Source of the DNA: Plasmodium coatneyi
Taxonomy: Eukaryota > Apicomplexa > Aconoidasida > Haemosporida > Plasmodiidae
Length of the DNA: 64,000 bases
Direction of reading: 5' to 3'
Assembly (NCBI RefSeq): GCF_001680005.1
Contig: NC_033560.1
Span: 1,456,522 to 1,520,521 of the forward strand
The notes under the pieces are model-generated. The model was not told where the DNA came from. It saw nothing but the letters and a program-made list of their open reading frames with translations, and made no database searches. Each line of letters opens with the position of its first letter. Position 1 is the first letter of the stretch. Shown here in pieces: positions 12,438-24,136 of the stretch. A program made the translations under genes and the position numbers.

Positions 12438-14396
12438 TATATCATCATATGTGATGTAACACCTGGAAGGAATGTCCTTTCCACCTCCAGAGGGGGAGGC
12501 ATAAATAACCATACATTTTATATAGTATGTGAGGAACAAAATGACACATTTCCTCCTTTGTTCCTTCTTTTCTTTGCATTTCTTTTTTTTTTTTTATTCC
12601 TTTTTTTTTTTTTCCTTCTTCCTATATCCTTTAAAGAAAAAAAAGGAAAAAAGGAAAGAGATGTTATCTCTCTCCTCAGAAAAATATTTAAAGGAAAGAA
12701 TAGAAAGGAAAAAAGAAAATTATACAGATAAAAACTTGTAAAGGTCTAAACGAAAAAGAAGAAAAAAATGAATATTTCCGATTTTCCGTAAAAAAGAAGA
12801 TTACCCAACAGGTTCAAATAAAAATAGAGTGAAGTAAAAGGAAGAGGAAAGAAAAACATTTAATCGGAGGAAAAAACTATTAATGGGGAAAAAACATTTA
12901 ATGTCGAAGGGAAAAAAAACATTTAATGGGAAGAACATATTATTAATTTAATGTGAAATGGAAAAAAAACATTTAATGGGAAGAAACCATTAATGGGAAA
13001 AACACATTATTAATATTAATGTGGAAGGAAGAGGGGAAAAATACAAAAACTTTCTGCTCCAAAGGAAGAAAAAAATATTATGCACCCTCTTTTCTATATA
13101 TGCAACATATCTAAATATGGTACAAATAATTATATATAATGGTACAAATAATTATATATAATGGTACAAATAATTACACATACATATGGTAATAATATAA
13201 TAAATAGGGAATGAATATATTGGGAAAAAATTTCCATTTTTTTTCTTTTTTTTTTGAAAGGAAAGGAATAAGAAGGAAAGGAGGAAAGAAGTAAAGAAGG
13301 AAAGAAAAGGAAGGAATAAGGAAAGAAGGAAAGAAAAGGAAGGAATGTGTGCACGATGGTGTACTTATGGGGTGTTAGGGGTGAAGGGAAGGTTGCTCTT
13401 TTTTTTTTTAAAAGAAAAAAAAATAAAAAAAGTAGAAAAAAAAATAAATGAAAAAAAGAAGAAAAAAAAAGGAAAAAAAAAAGAACAAAGAACAAAGAAC
13501 AAAGAACAAAGAAAAGAAAAAAATAAAAAAAAAAATGAAAGGAGAGGGGGAAGAAAGTGTGTAGGGGGGTGCACTCAGGGGTAGTATGTGGGTGGAAGGA
13601 TGATTCTTAGGGTGGAGGGAGGAAGGGAAGGTTGTTGGGGTGGTTGGTAGAAGGAAGGTGCTTCCTAAGGAAAGGAATGTTGTTAGGGGTTTTGGGGGTG
13701 GTAGGTGGTTTGAAGGGGTCTTAGGGGTGGAAGGAAGAGGAGGGTCACTTCCTTTAGGGAGGGAAACACCCGAAGGTTGTATAAAAAAAAAAGAAGAAAA
13801 AAAAAAAAAAAGAAAAAGGTTTATATAAAAAAAATAAGGTTTAAGGAAGAAGAAAAAGAAAGTATAAGAAATAAAAAAAGAAAGTTTTAAGAAAAGAAAG
13901 AAAAGGTGTAAAAAAGGAGGATTTAAGGAAGGAGAAAAAAAGAAGAAAGAAGAAGAAAAGGTGAAGGAAGAAAGAAAGAAAGAAAGAAGAAGGAAGAAAA
14001 AAAGGGAGAGAGGAAAGTGTGCAGGAAAGTGCATCTGTGGCAGTATGTTGGGGGATGTATGCTTAGGGCCAATGTGCAGAAGGGTGCACCTAAGGAAATG
14101 TATTATGGGTGAAAAGAAGGAAGGTCATTTCCTTTAACGAGAAAAAAAAAAAAGAAAAAAAAAAAAAAAATATATATTTGGGGAAAAAAATTACCTTCGT
14201 ACATAGGCATATTACATAAACGCATACACCACATATATACAACAAAAGTGTATACACATGTAGGAAAACATTAGGAACAACATGCAATTTCTTTAACATG
14301 TATTTATAAAATTCAATATAAAATTTAAATTAAGTTCAAATTATACATAAACGCAGCAGGAAGAGGAGCATTATATGTACACACATAGGAACCACA
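12438..14396. other. Intergenic, purine-rich low-complexity region
   Basis: After the tail relic comes a 3' flank with a small hairpin and ATAAATAACC (12484-12510). Then come poly-T, repeated 'aaacatttaatggg' units (12855-13015), three copies of 'ggtacaaataattatatataat' (13118-13180), and about 900 bases of A/G-rich DNA (13255-14170) with AAGAAAG and GGAAGG motifs. Long open frames here are low-complexity artefacts. Confidence 0.65.
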
Positions 14397-15551
14397 ATGG
14401 TAAGAAATGGTGCTTACGAAGAAAGTACTACCAAATTACATTCTATGTTCTACATAACAAGCAAAAAATCAAACATAAATTAATGTATACATGCATGCAT
14501 ATGTAATATTCCCATCTGTACCATAATAAATTGAGAAAGGAGGTTATATGGGTATATACTTATTTTTATAATTACATTTATAGGGAGATGATTTAGAGTG
14601 GTTACCATCTAGAAAAGCGTACACTGAACTAGGAAGTAGAGATAGTCGTAGTACAGATGAGGATAATATAAAAGGAAGGATGAAAGGAGCACTAGCGGCA
14701 TATGATAGTGACGGAGATTATGCTGAGAATTTTTCGAAATATTGGTATTACGTGAAAGAGAAGAAGGAAGCACGGGCCGATGATAATGCACCCTGTTATT
14801 TTCTATATTATCATCTGGGGGATATAATATCTAACATTCAGGAGGAGAATAATTTTACAGAAGTTATGCGTATTATCTGTGAGGAAATAAACAAACTCCC
14901 TAAGAGTGGGGAGAAGTGTGACATTACCTGTAACAATTTCAAAGGAGTACTTTTCAAAGAAGCGAAGAAAGTATATGACTACTATAAGGATCACGCAGAT
15001 ATAAAACAAAAATTACAGGAGAATGGATCCATCTGTAGCAGGGGGGAATTGGACGGATACCTGATGCAGGCTATATTAGCCTATAACCTGGTAAGTGGAG
15101 AATGTAGAAATCCTAATAAGGATCGTACATATTGTAATGAATTCAAGAGCAAATATAGTAAACATAGTTTTGACGAACTCTCAATGTCGAAGTGTACACA
15201 TGCGGAAAAAGTAAAACGCACAGCAGATACAAAAACTTTTGTTGTAATTACTGACAAAGAACCACAGGAAAACCCAGCACCTACAGCCGCCTCTATTATT
15301 CCTTCCATCCTAGGAACAGTTGGACTTCCTACCATCTTTTTCCTTTTATATAAGGTAATAGACAACATGGTGGAAGTGTAAATAATAATAGTAGTGCTTA
15401 TTATTATTTATTTTTCCTACTGAAAAAATAAAAATATGTAGAATAGAATAGACTGTACGTTCAATATATATATATACATACATATATATATGTATATACA
15501 CATATGTGCATATATATATATATATATATATATGTATATGTATGCATGGGT

Positions 15552-15583
<32 letters not shown>

Positions 15584-16024
15584 TGTATATATATACATTA
15601 ATGTATATGTCCATATATATATACTATATATATATAACATATATATGTGTGTATGTATATGTGTATATATTACCGCCCGTACAACCCCTCCTTTGTCCTT
15701 TCTTTTTTTTAGTATAATCTTCTACCTGATTGGTTCCATAACATATTTAAGGGAGAAAGTAGGAACAGCATAAGCAGAAGAGGAAGGAGGTCCGTTGATC
15801 ATCATTTTGATTCGTTTACGAACGACGACACAACAACGCAGTACTCCACAGAAGCGTCCACAGCAAAGTCCACAACAACCGAAGATCATTCTATCATATA
15901 TAATTCTAGAGCAAGACCGCCACCATCAGCAGGAAGGACAAATAATGGAAGAACAAATAATAACAGAAGTGGAAGGAAAGGACAACATCAGAATAGAAAT
16001 AATATAGTTTATCAACGTATGTAA
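14397..16024 (+). CDS. KIR protein, single domain
   Basis: The exons are 14397-14399 (bare ATG before GTAAGA), 14584-15354 and 15713-16024 (361 aa), phase 0. Exon 2 starts GDDLEWLPSRKAY and carries the cysteine-rich domain. The core reads CYFLYYHLGDII: His replaces the Trp present in every other KIR core here. The membrane segment is SILGTVGLPTIFFLLYK. The tail starts YNLLPDWFHNIFKG, with RRGRRS, an acidic S/T-rich part, SIIYN, a G/R/N-rich part and the terminus NIVYQRM. Intron 2 is a long TA/TG tract. Exon 1 is inferred: this ATG has the 'acaATG' context of other copies, the donor is a perfect consensus, and no longer in-phase first exon was found. Confidence 0.85.
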
Positions 16025-17024
16025 CAAACAAAACAAACAAACAAACAACTACTACAACAATCCTTGTATACAACAAACAACAACAACACATTTGTATATG
16101 TGGAATGTGTAAACAACACAACACACACATCACATTGACTGGAATGTAAAACACACAACACACACATCACATTGATTGGAATGTGTAAACAGCACACAAC
16201 ACATTGATGTGTGTGGAATGTAAAAAACAACAGAACGCAAAATACAAAATATTGTGTGTGTAGTAAATGTGTAACACACATTATATAATTATTCATATAA
16301 TTATTTATATAATTACGCATTATAATTATTCATATAATTATTTATATATTTATTCATATAATTATTCATACAATTATTCATATAATTATTTATATAATTA
16401 TTTTTTATATAAAATGAAAAAATGGAGAACGAAAAAGGAAAGAAAGAAAAGGAAGGAGGAAGGGAAGTAAATAAAAATTATTATTATTCGTGAGCAATTA
16501 TGAATTAGCAAGAGGAAGGGTGGCACAGGAGCATATTATAAAAAAAGGGGAGAGAGTTCCGCGTGCGCACATACAGTACAATTTTCGTTTCTTTCTTTCT
16601 CTATCTTCTTCATATATATGTATAATTAATATATATATGTATATATATTATTTTTTGTCGATTCCTTCCGTACTCTTTCCTATAAATTTATACTTTTTTA
16701 ATGAACACTGATGAATACAATATGTGCGCACATTGTGCAAAAAAGGATAACGGGAAGGGGAAGAGGTAGAAATGTGCTCCGTGCATGTTGAACTGTACAC
16801 TACGCATATATATGAATAGCTTTGCATAGACGCTGTAAATAATAATAAAACATATAAAATGGATAGTGTATGCAAGAATTCTTATCTAGAGAGTGGAAAA
16901 AAAAAGGAAAAAAAATATTTTTTTTTTCCTTTTTTTTAACTTTCTTCTTTTTTTAAGTACATTTTTTTTTGGTTTGTTCTTTCTGAACTTATATATATTG
17001 ATCATATACACAAATAGAAGCAGA
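16025..17024. other. Intergenic region with short tandem repeats
   Basis: It holds repeated 'aacacacacatcacattga(t/c)tggaatgt' units (16125-16215) and 'ataattattcat' units (16277-16405). Then an 'aactgtacactacgcatatat' stretch (16792-16812) resembles upstream strings of other KIR genes. No gene is supported. Confidence 0.55.
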
Positions 17025-19133
17025 ATGACACTAACAAAGGATGGAAATGCCAATATGTTGCCCGCAGAAGAAATATACAATACATTTAAAAATGGGAATG
17101 TTACATGCACTAAGGTGGGCGTGATAAATAAGTATAAGGGAAATTTAGAAACCGCATTACCGGAATATACAAAAATTAAGGAACATGCCGAACAAATTGT
17201 AAAAACCTTTTGCCATGTGTCCGAAATGGTACAAAATGAAGACAACAAACCATTCTATGATAAGCCATGTGATTTTTTATTTTATTGGTTAGGCAACAAC
17301 ATATATAATGATAGTACCGCCGGTCGCCAGTATAAAGTGATATTAGATAAAATTTACGAACAGTTGAAGCCCTTATTCCCAACTGGTGAGAAATGTGAAA
17401 TGAAATACAATATTAGCAGCCAATCCCAATTTAATCAACGAAAAACTATTTTTGATTATTGGTAGAATTATCATCATGCTATCCAACCATACATACTTGA
17501 CAATCGATTCGATTGCCCTTCCAAATATTGTGCATATTTGGAAGGTATTTGTGCAACTTACGAACAAGTGAAAACAACTTGTTTAAGGACAACAGATGAT
17601 TTGTATTGTACACAAATTAACGACGTCCTCACTGACGAAAATAATCCCAAGAAGGTGAAGTCTGAATGTGAAGAAATCAATGAGACAGACTTTAAGCGAC
17701 TACAGAGGGATGGTGTGGAGGAGGTATGGGGGATTCACTTCTTCCTCTTCCCTTTTTTTTTTTTTAGAATAAAGAATTTAATAATACACTTATAATATTT
17801 GGTGTGCACATATATGAAATAAGGAGTTGATATGTGGAATTGTGCGTTTAACCCAATTTTTTTTTCTTTTAGGAAGGGGAAGGGGAACAAAGAATAAGAA
17901 GGTCCAATGCTTTCTACTACCATCAGTACAACACAGCACCAGTTTTAACATCTTGCGCCACTGCTACTGAGATAGGGAACATATTCCGGGGGCATAAGGA
18001 AATTGTGGCTGAGAAAGCAAAAATCCAAAATGCATGGTGTAAAGTGGCTAACATGGCAGAAGAAACAACGAGAGACCCTTCTTATTGCCAATATTGCAAT
18101 TTCCTCTATTTTTGGATAGGAGAAAAAATATGGAACAAACTAACAAGTTCAGGGGAGGGGGGTAAATTTACCAGTCTTATGAGTACGATTTGTGGGAAAT
18201 TGATGGAGTTGGTTAATGGTGGTGGGTGTGAAATTGAATGTTTGGATATCAAGAGGAACACTTTCTATCTGAAGAAAGAAAAGTACACAGAATCTCAAGA
18301 CCAAAAAAATATGGCAAATAGGACACATACACATCTAAAACCTCTTTCTTTGGGAGCAGACCATTCAGAAGATGAGTCAGGGGACGAATTGGGGGAGGAG
18401 GACGAAGATGAACTGTGTTCACTACCTCTTCAGGAAAGGGTCTCCATCCCCGAAGGTGGTGTCCTTTGTGTACCAACTCCACAGTTACCTAGCATCCCTA
18501 CCACCTCCACCACCGCCACCGCCCCAATTGTATCTGCTGCTGTTGTATTAATAGGACTTCCAATGACTGCCTTCTTCTTATATAAAGTAAGCACTTACAT
18601 AATTACTAATACACATTATATACATGTAACAATAGAATAATATACCCACACATACATAAAATACATATACATATGGAGCACATATATATATATGTATTGT
18701 ATACATACATATATATGAACATATATACACACACATACATATATGCACCATATATAATACATATATATATGTATGTGTGTGTATATAATGCACATTCTTT
18801 CACTTCCTTTCCTTTTTTTATTATTAGTATAATCTTTTACCTTCATGGATAAGGGACTCCTTTAGAAAGATTAACACAGGAGGAAGGAACAGAGCAAGAA
18901 GATCCGTAGAACGGCATTTTAATAACAGTTCTTCGAACGACTACGACGACGATTCTACAGAAATTTCATCTGAATTAAATTCCACAACACTTGGTTCGTC
19001 ATCGAACTTAACAGAAGATTCTACTACAGTATATTCTTCTGCTCCACCATACAGTGCTAAACAGTCTCACAGAGGAGGAAGGAATAGAAGTAGAGCACGA
19101 CAGAATAGAAATATACGTTATCAACATATGTAG
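17025..19133 (+). pseudogene. Two-domain KIR gene with in-frame premature stop
   Basis: The exons are 17025-17723, 17873-18586 and 18828-19133; all junctions are phase 0. Domain 1 starts MTLTKDGNANMLPAEEIY and has CDFLFYWLGNN. It is interrupted by TAG at 17463-17465, where homologues read FDYYxxY, and then continues homologous in the same frame (CAYLEGICATYEQV, LYCTQINDVL). Domain 2 keeps only the N-terminal half (CNFLYFWIGEKIWNKL) before passing directly into an acidic stalk (DELGEEDEDELCSLPLQ) and a membrane segment ending FFLYK. The tail is full length, starting YNLLPSWIRDSF and ending NIRYQHM. The single stop plus the missing half-domain suggest a decaying gene; a base-calling error at the TAG would restore only the first problem. 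The upstream start is uncertain. Confidence 0.78.
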
Positions 19134-20092
19134 AACACACACATTTTGTAATGTAACACTGAATTAATGTAATGTCCTTCCCGTGGAAGGGAACAATAAA
19201 TAACCACGCACAGAATTCATACAGTGCGGAAACGGAATGACCATCCCTTCTTCTTTCTTCTTTTTTAATTTTTCATTTTTCTCTTTTATATCTATTTTTG
19301 TGTAATTGCTTTTTTTCCCTTCCTTCTATATTCTTTAAAAGAAGAAAGAAGGAAAAATAAAATTATTAAAATAAAAAAAAGATAAAAAGGTCCCCCCCAA
19401 AAAAAAAAAAAAAAAAAAAGGGAGAAAAAAAACTTCTACCACGTCCTCTTTATATTTCCTAAAAAAAGAAGAAGAAACTAACATACTCCTTCCATCATTC
19501 CTTCCCAACACATGCAAAAAATCCAACTCATTGCTTCCTCATTCTATTCTATTCACCCATTATATCGGAACATTGAAACAACAACAAAAATTTTTGAGCG
19601 CATAAACATGCATAATTGCAATGTGCTCAAAATATGAGTAAATCGTACTTATTACACTGTTAGAACTGTTATAAATTAGAGAGCGAACTTTTTTCTTCGC
19701 TCTGTTTCTCTTTCTTTCTTTGTAGAAAAAAAAAAAAAGAATACGAACCACTCCCACTACATTTGAATATTATAATTATATATGTGCAATTAAAAAAAAA
19801 ATGAAATACTCTTCTTTTTTTTTTTTTTTTTTTGACCATTATTTTGTATTTAATGTATATTCTTTTTTATATATGTATATTATTATGAATTTAAATTCTT
19901 TTTTTTTTTTTTTAGAATGAAAAATACACTTACACACATTCATATTCAAAAACTTTCATCATGTGCGAAAACAGCTTAAATTAAAACATTATCTACATTA
20001 AAGAAAAAAAAAAAAAAAAAGCAAGAAGATTACATCGCCCCCTCCCCCCTTTTAAGCATTTTTCATATTAGAAAAAAAGCAAAAACAGCAAA
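19134..20092. other. Intergenic region with 3' flank hairpin
   Basis: The 3' flank has a perfect CCTTCC-CGT-GGAAGG hairpin (19176-19190) followed by AATAAATAACCA. The rest is poly-T/A with one C7/A18 run (19393-19419). 'gagcgcataaacatgcat' and 'gtgctcaaaatatga' (19595-19637) also occur upstream of the paralogue at 51986 (51531-51595), so a shared promoter is likely. Confidence 0.55.
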
Positions 20093-21097
20093 ATGATGGC
20101 ACTTTTAACCTCTGCAAAATATTTAATACTCACCTGTACCCTATTCCTTTGGACGCAATACCCTAACCACCGCGTAAGATAAGAACTACCGCATTCTTAA
20201 ATTTTGTGACATACACATACATACATTTTTGTTATGATTATGAATGAATATTTTATTCATTTTTGCTGAGTGAAGGAAGAAAGGAAAGAAGAGACGGGGT
20301 GGGGGAAAGGGGAAGGGAAGGAATCTTTCCCTTTCCCCCGCCCTCCTTCCTCCTTCTTTTCTTTTTTGAACCGTAATACTTATATATACTCCACATGAAT
20401 TATGAACACATTTGTTCCTTACCGCTTCCTTACCTTTTTCTTTTTTTTTCGTTAGGTGATTGCTTTAAGCACATCATCATCACGCTATGGTAATAATGGA
20501 ACAGGAACAACAACAACCAGCCCATATGACCCATATGATTCATCAGATTCAAGCAGTACAAGTAGTGAAGTATCATCATCAACAAGTGTTGGAATTGGTA
20601 CAAGAACACACTTGCCAAATCAACTTTATAGTAGAAGTGATAAAGACCCCATTAAAATTACTTTGCCATATGAAGAACCACCTAGAAATTCAAACTTAGG
20701 AGCAAATTCATGTGATTTATCACATAGAAGGAAGAACCAAAATAAAAATATCACCCTAAAAGATAAATGTCGAAGGTTACATAACAAATGTAAATATGGA
20801 AAATTTAAACATAGAACCCTACTACTACTTATATTGGCATTGGTAGCTCTTGGTTTGTTCATTCCGTATTATACAAGCACCAATATAAGTTCTCTTTCTA
20901 AAAGCTCCGTAGAACCTTTTGGAACAGGGGAATGCACTGAAATCCTATTTAATGTAGATCCACAGACCAAGACCATAGTGCGCGCAACGTTCACAATTGT
21001 CGGCTTCCTCATGGTTAGTGCTCTACTAGCATTTTATTATTACCGATCCCGAAAAAAATACATCCAACGTTCCAAATATAAAAAATACAAATTATAA
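20093..21097 (+). CDS. Two-exon protein with two membrane segments (putative exported family)
   Basis: The exons are 20093-20173 and 20456-21097 (240 aa), phase 0. Exon 1 encodes a hydrophobic signal-like N-terminus ending WTQYPNHR. Exon 2 is S/T-rich at first, followed by a basic, Cys-containing stretch (DKCRRLHNKCKYGKFKHR). Then come membrane segment 1 (about residues 133-149, LLLLILALVALGLFI), a short loop with one Cys, membrane segment 2 (about 207-226, TFTIVGFLMVSALLAFYYY) and a basic C-terminus. This layout is typical of subtelomeric exported membrane proteins of Plasmodium. I see no clear RxLxE/Q/D export motif. The gene at 51986 is a broken paralogue: its exon 1 ends WGNPNH and its gross layout is the same. 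The exact family name and function are unknown to me. Confidence 0.75.
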
Positions 21098-22480
21098 CTT
21101 ATAACATACAAATTATAAGTTGTAAATCCAACTTATAAGTTGTATTGTTGTAAGTTGTACGTTGTAAGTATGTGAGTTGCAAGTATGCAAGTGTGGAATT
21201 TTTTTTTTCGCTTATGATAATTACACATTAACATAAGCACCTTCATACAACATAAAAAAAGAAGTAAAGAAGAAAAAGGAATGGAGGAAAAAAGAATGGT
21301 CATTTTTGCTTCTTTCCTTTACACACACTGTATATAGAAACTGTATTCGTGTGCGTTTATATATGTCCCCCCTTCAGAGAGGGGGGTAGACTTTCCTTTT
21401 TCAGGTGTTACATTACGAATGTGCGTGTTACATTTAATGATGTGTTGTGTTCTATACATTTAATGATGTATATGTGTTCTATACATTTAATGATGTGTTA
21501 CATTTAATGGTATGCATACTTACATATGTCCATAAATAATATAAAGAAGAAAGAATAATCCTGTTTTCCGTCCCTCCAACTTCCTTTTCATCCATAATAA
21601 TATCTGTAATAAACTACACTGCACTATGAATGACCACCCCACCTACCATATATAAATTGAAGAAGCTACTCATGGCATGTCAAAAGTTCATTAAGGAATG
21701 TATATATATGTGTGTGTGTTTTTTCGCAGAATGAAATGTATACGCACCCCACCATTAATAAGTAAGGGGGGTGAAGGCGGGCGTATTCGTACAGGTTCGT
21801 ATGGAAAAAGTGGAAAAAGTGAGAAAAAAAAAAAGAACAGGCTTTTAGAAGTAGTTCATAGTATAGAGGAATTAAAAAAAAAAAAAGTAAACAATTTGTT
21901 CCTAATCCTATAAGAAGGGTAGGATGATCTGTGTATATTTAAAATTTAGCCTCTATTGAATACCATTCCTAATAGAAGGTACTTTATCCCAGTTGTATGG
22001 AACATCATGGTACAATATCACAGTTGTATAAAACATGGTAGTCTATCACAGTAGTATAAAACATGGTAGTCTATCGCAGTTGTATGGAACATGGTACTCT
22101 ATCACAATTTTTCTGTGTACGTACAAAAGTGGAAGAAGTAGTTGGTATAGTTTAACACTGTATTGCACAGAACTTGGTCCTAATGTTGGACAAACGAACT
22201 TGTCTCCTATCCTTCTATATTACATATTTTACGCTTTCCTTGGTAACATGTGCACAGTACGCAAATTACAATATAAAAAAAAAAATGTATACGTGCACAT
22301 TAGTATAAATAATGTTCACTCACATATTATCTATAATGATCATAAACTTCCATAAATGGAAAAATATATAAGTGATGGCAACAATTAACGTGTAGTGACG
22401 CGTATACATCCAAAATAATAATAACCCCACAGTATTCGTACACTCCATATATATTGTGGCACGCTACAATATGAAGCTCA
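21098..22480. other. Intergenic region downstream of the 2-TM gene
   Basis: It contains short inverted/direct 'aacttataagttgta' repeats (21097-21165), a C6-loop-G6 hairpin (21367-21386), repeated 'atacatttaatgatgt' units (21420-21500) and the 30-base tandem repeat at 21987-22110. A small open frame at 21698-21913 follows a possible 'tttttcgcag' acceptor but has no recognisable features; I do not call it. Confidence 0.55.
21987..22110 (+). repeat. ~30-base tandem repeat
   Basis: About four imperfect copies of 'cagttgtataaaacatggta' followed by 'gtctatca' are arranged head to tail. No coding potential is evident. Confidence 0.8.
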
Positions 22481-22489
22481 TGGAACTCC

Positions 22490-22740
22490 CCATGAACCTT
22501 CCCCCGTGAACCTTCTCGATGAACCCTTCCTTTGGGACACCCTTCCTTTGGAGCATCCTTCCTTTGGAACATCCTCCTTAGGAAAAAAGTCTTCCTTTGG
22601 AACACCCTTCTTTGAACCTTCCCCGTGAACAATCCTTTGAACCATTTGAACCCTTCCCTTAAACCAATGTGAACCCTTCCATGAACCCTTCTCTGAACGT
22701 TTCCCTTAAACCAATGTGAACCACTCCTATTATTATAAAT
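22490..22740 (-). pseudogene. Relic of a SICA cytoplasmic-tail exon
   Basis: On the minus strand the repeated pieces 'ccaaaggaagg', 'aaggaggatgttcc' and 'aaagactttttt' parallel the repeated tail coding of the SICA gene at 26282-26923 (motif EDF.PKEDVPKE). The copy is frame-shifted and diluted by derived 'gaacccttcc' repeats, with no intact frame of SICA type. The parent gene's other exons are not visible nearby. Confidence 0.5.
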
Positions 22741-24136
22741 GGGAAAAAAAAATGAAATGGAAGAGGAAAGGGAAGCACAGTTTTCATATGTAGAATGTAA
22801 TCTGTAATGAGAAGGAGATAAGAGCTCAAATAATATAATGTGCTTTTTGGAAAGGGAAGCTGCATATAATGTATTCATTGGTATAAGAAAAGGAAAAGGG
22901 GGAAGGAGTGAAAATATTATTATTACAGAACAATCATAAATGTAAGAAAGAAGAAGGAATGAGGAAGGTGGAGATAGGCGTGTGTATTACGAATTATTAC
23001 TAGAAGGATGTGTATATACTTCTCTCTTTTTTTTTTTTTTTTTCGGTATATAATGATTGCAATTTTTTTTGTACCATATTCCTCCAGCCTTCACCCTTCC
23101 TCTAAAAAATAAAAAAATGGAAGAAAAGGAAAATAAAAAAGGGAAGTTGTTAAAAAACAGAGTTATCTTCATCATGAAAAAAGGAAGGAAGGAAGAGTGT
23201 AATGCAGAAAATGTTATTAAAAATGTGCGAGTATATGTTTTCTTATACATGTCATTTATACAAATACTATTGATCATATTCCTTTACTGTACTTTACACA
23301 TGCATATTTTTTTACTGAATATTGAGCAATATATATATAATTAGAGTAGGGGGAGGGATGGAATGTGACTCCTTGTACAAATATATATGAACTGTATACT
23401 ACATATATATATATGAGGAATCTGTGAACAATGTATTTCCTAAAATTATTTGTTAACAATATTTTCTTAACAATGCTTTTTTTGAACACTCCTTTAAGTG
23501 CCAATAAAACATAAATGAATAGAATACATGCTAAAATATTGATTGAAGGAAAAAATACGCTTCTATACTCAATAACAGGAGCGTACAAATAATAATAATA
23601 ACATACATGCTCCAATGTACAAGGTGTACAATGTACCAGGTGTATAATGTATAATAAGATGTAACATCATCATAAGGGTAATATATATGGATGAAATGCA
23701 AAAAATATATATATCATAAAATTTTAAAATTTATCTCCTCATCTATTCTGCTTCTTTTTTTTTTTATTTCTTGCCTAGTTCCTTATAATGGTACCATAAT
23801 TATATATACATATAATTAATTTTTATGTACATATGTATTTATGTGTATATTATACAGTTTTTCCTTTTAAGGAATTAAGAAATATATACACATGTGCTGA
23901 AAGGGGAAATAAATAAGAAATTTATATTTTTGCCACTTTAATATATATGTTCATTAAAGGAACAAGAGAAATAACGCTATATGAATTTTGTATCAGCACA
24001 TATAGGGAACAGCACACACAACCTTTAAAATATATACAGCACACGCAACCTTTAAAATATATACAGCACACGCAACCTTTTAAAACAACCTTTTATAACA
24101 TATAAATTTACTATATATGAAGAATACATAATAACA
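22741..24136. other. Intergenic region upstream of KIR
   Basis: It holds 'catatgtagaatgtaatctgtaatgagaa' near 22785 (like 34632 upstream of the KIR at 35498) and 'atatgaactgtatactacatatatatat' near 23386. It also has a directly repeated 'cagcacacgcaacctttaaaatatata' (24005-24075) and (CCTTT)n near 24190-24213. The frame at 23057-23344 is not supported by any homology I can see. Confidence 0.5.

Noticed and set aside
13408..14034. 208-codon minus-strand open frame rich in F and S
   Set aside because: It is antisense to an A/G-rich low-complexity tract and has no domain-like composition.
20456..21097. Classical RxLxE/Q/D export motif in the 2-TM protein
   Set aside because: RTHLPNQ and RRLHNK were considered, but spacing or the fifth residue does not fit.
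21698..21913. 71-codon frame after a possible acceptor at 21730
   Set aside because: No upstream exon or homologue in the window, and its lysine-rich end comes from poly-A runs.
23057..23344. 95-codon plus-strand frame with one hydrophobic stretch
   Set aside because: No splice partners, no family resemblance, and it lies in ordinary A/T-rich flank; not strong enough to call a gene.
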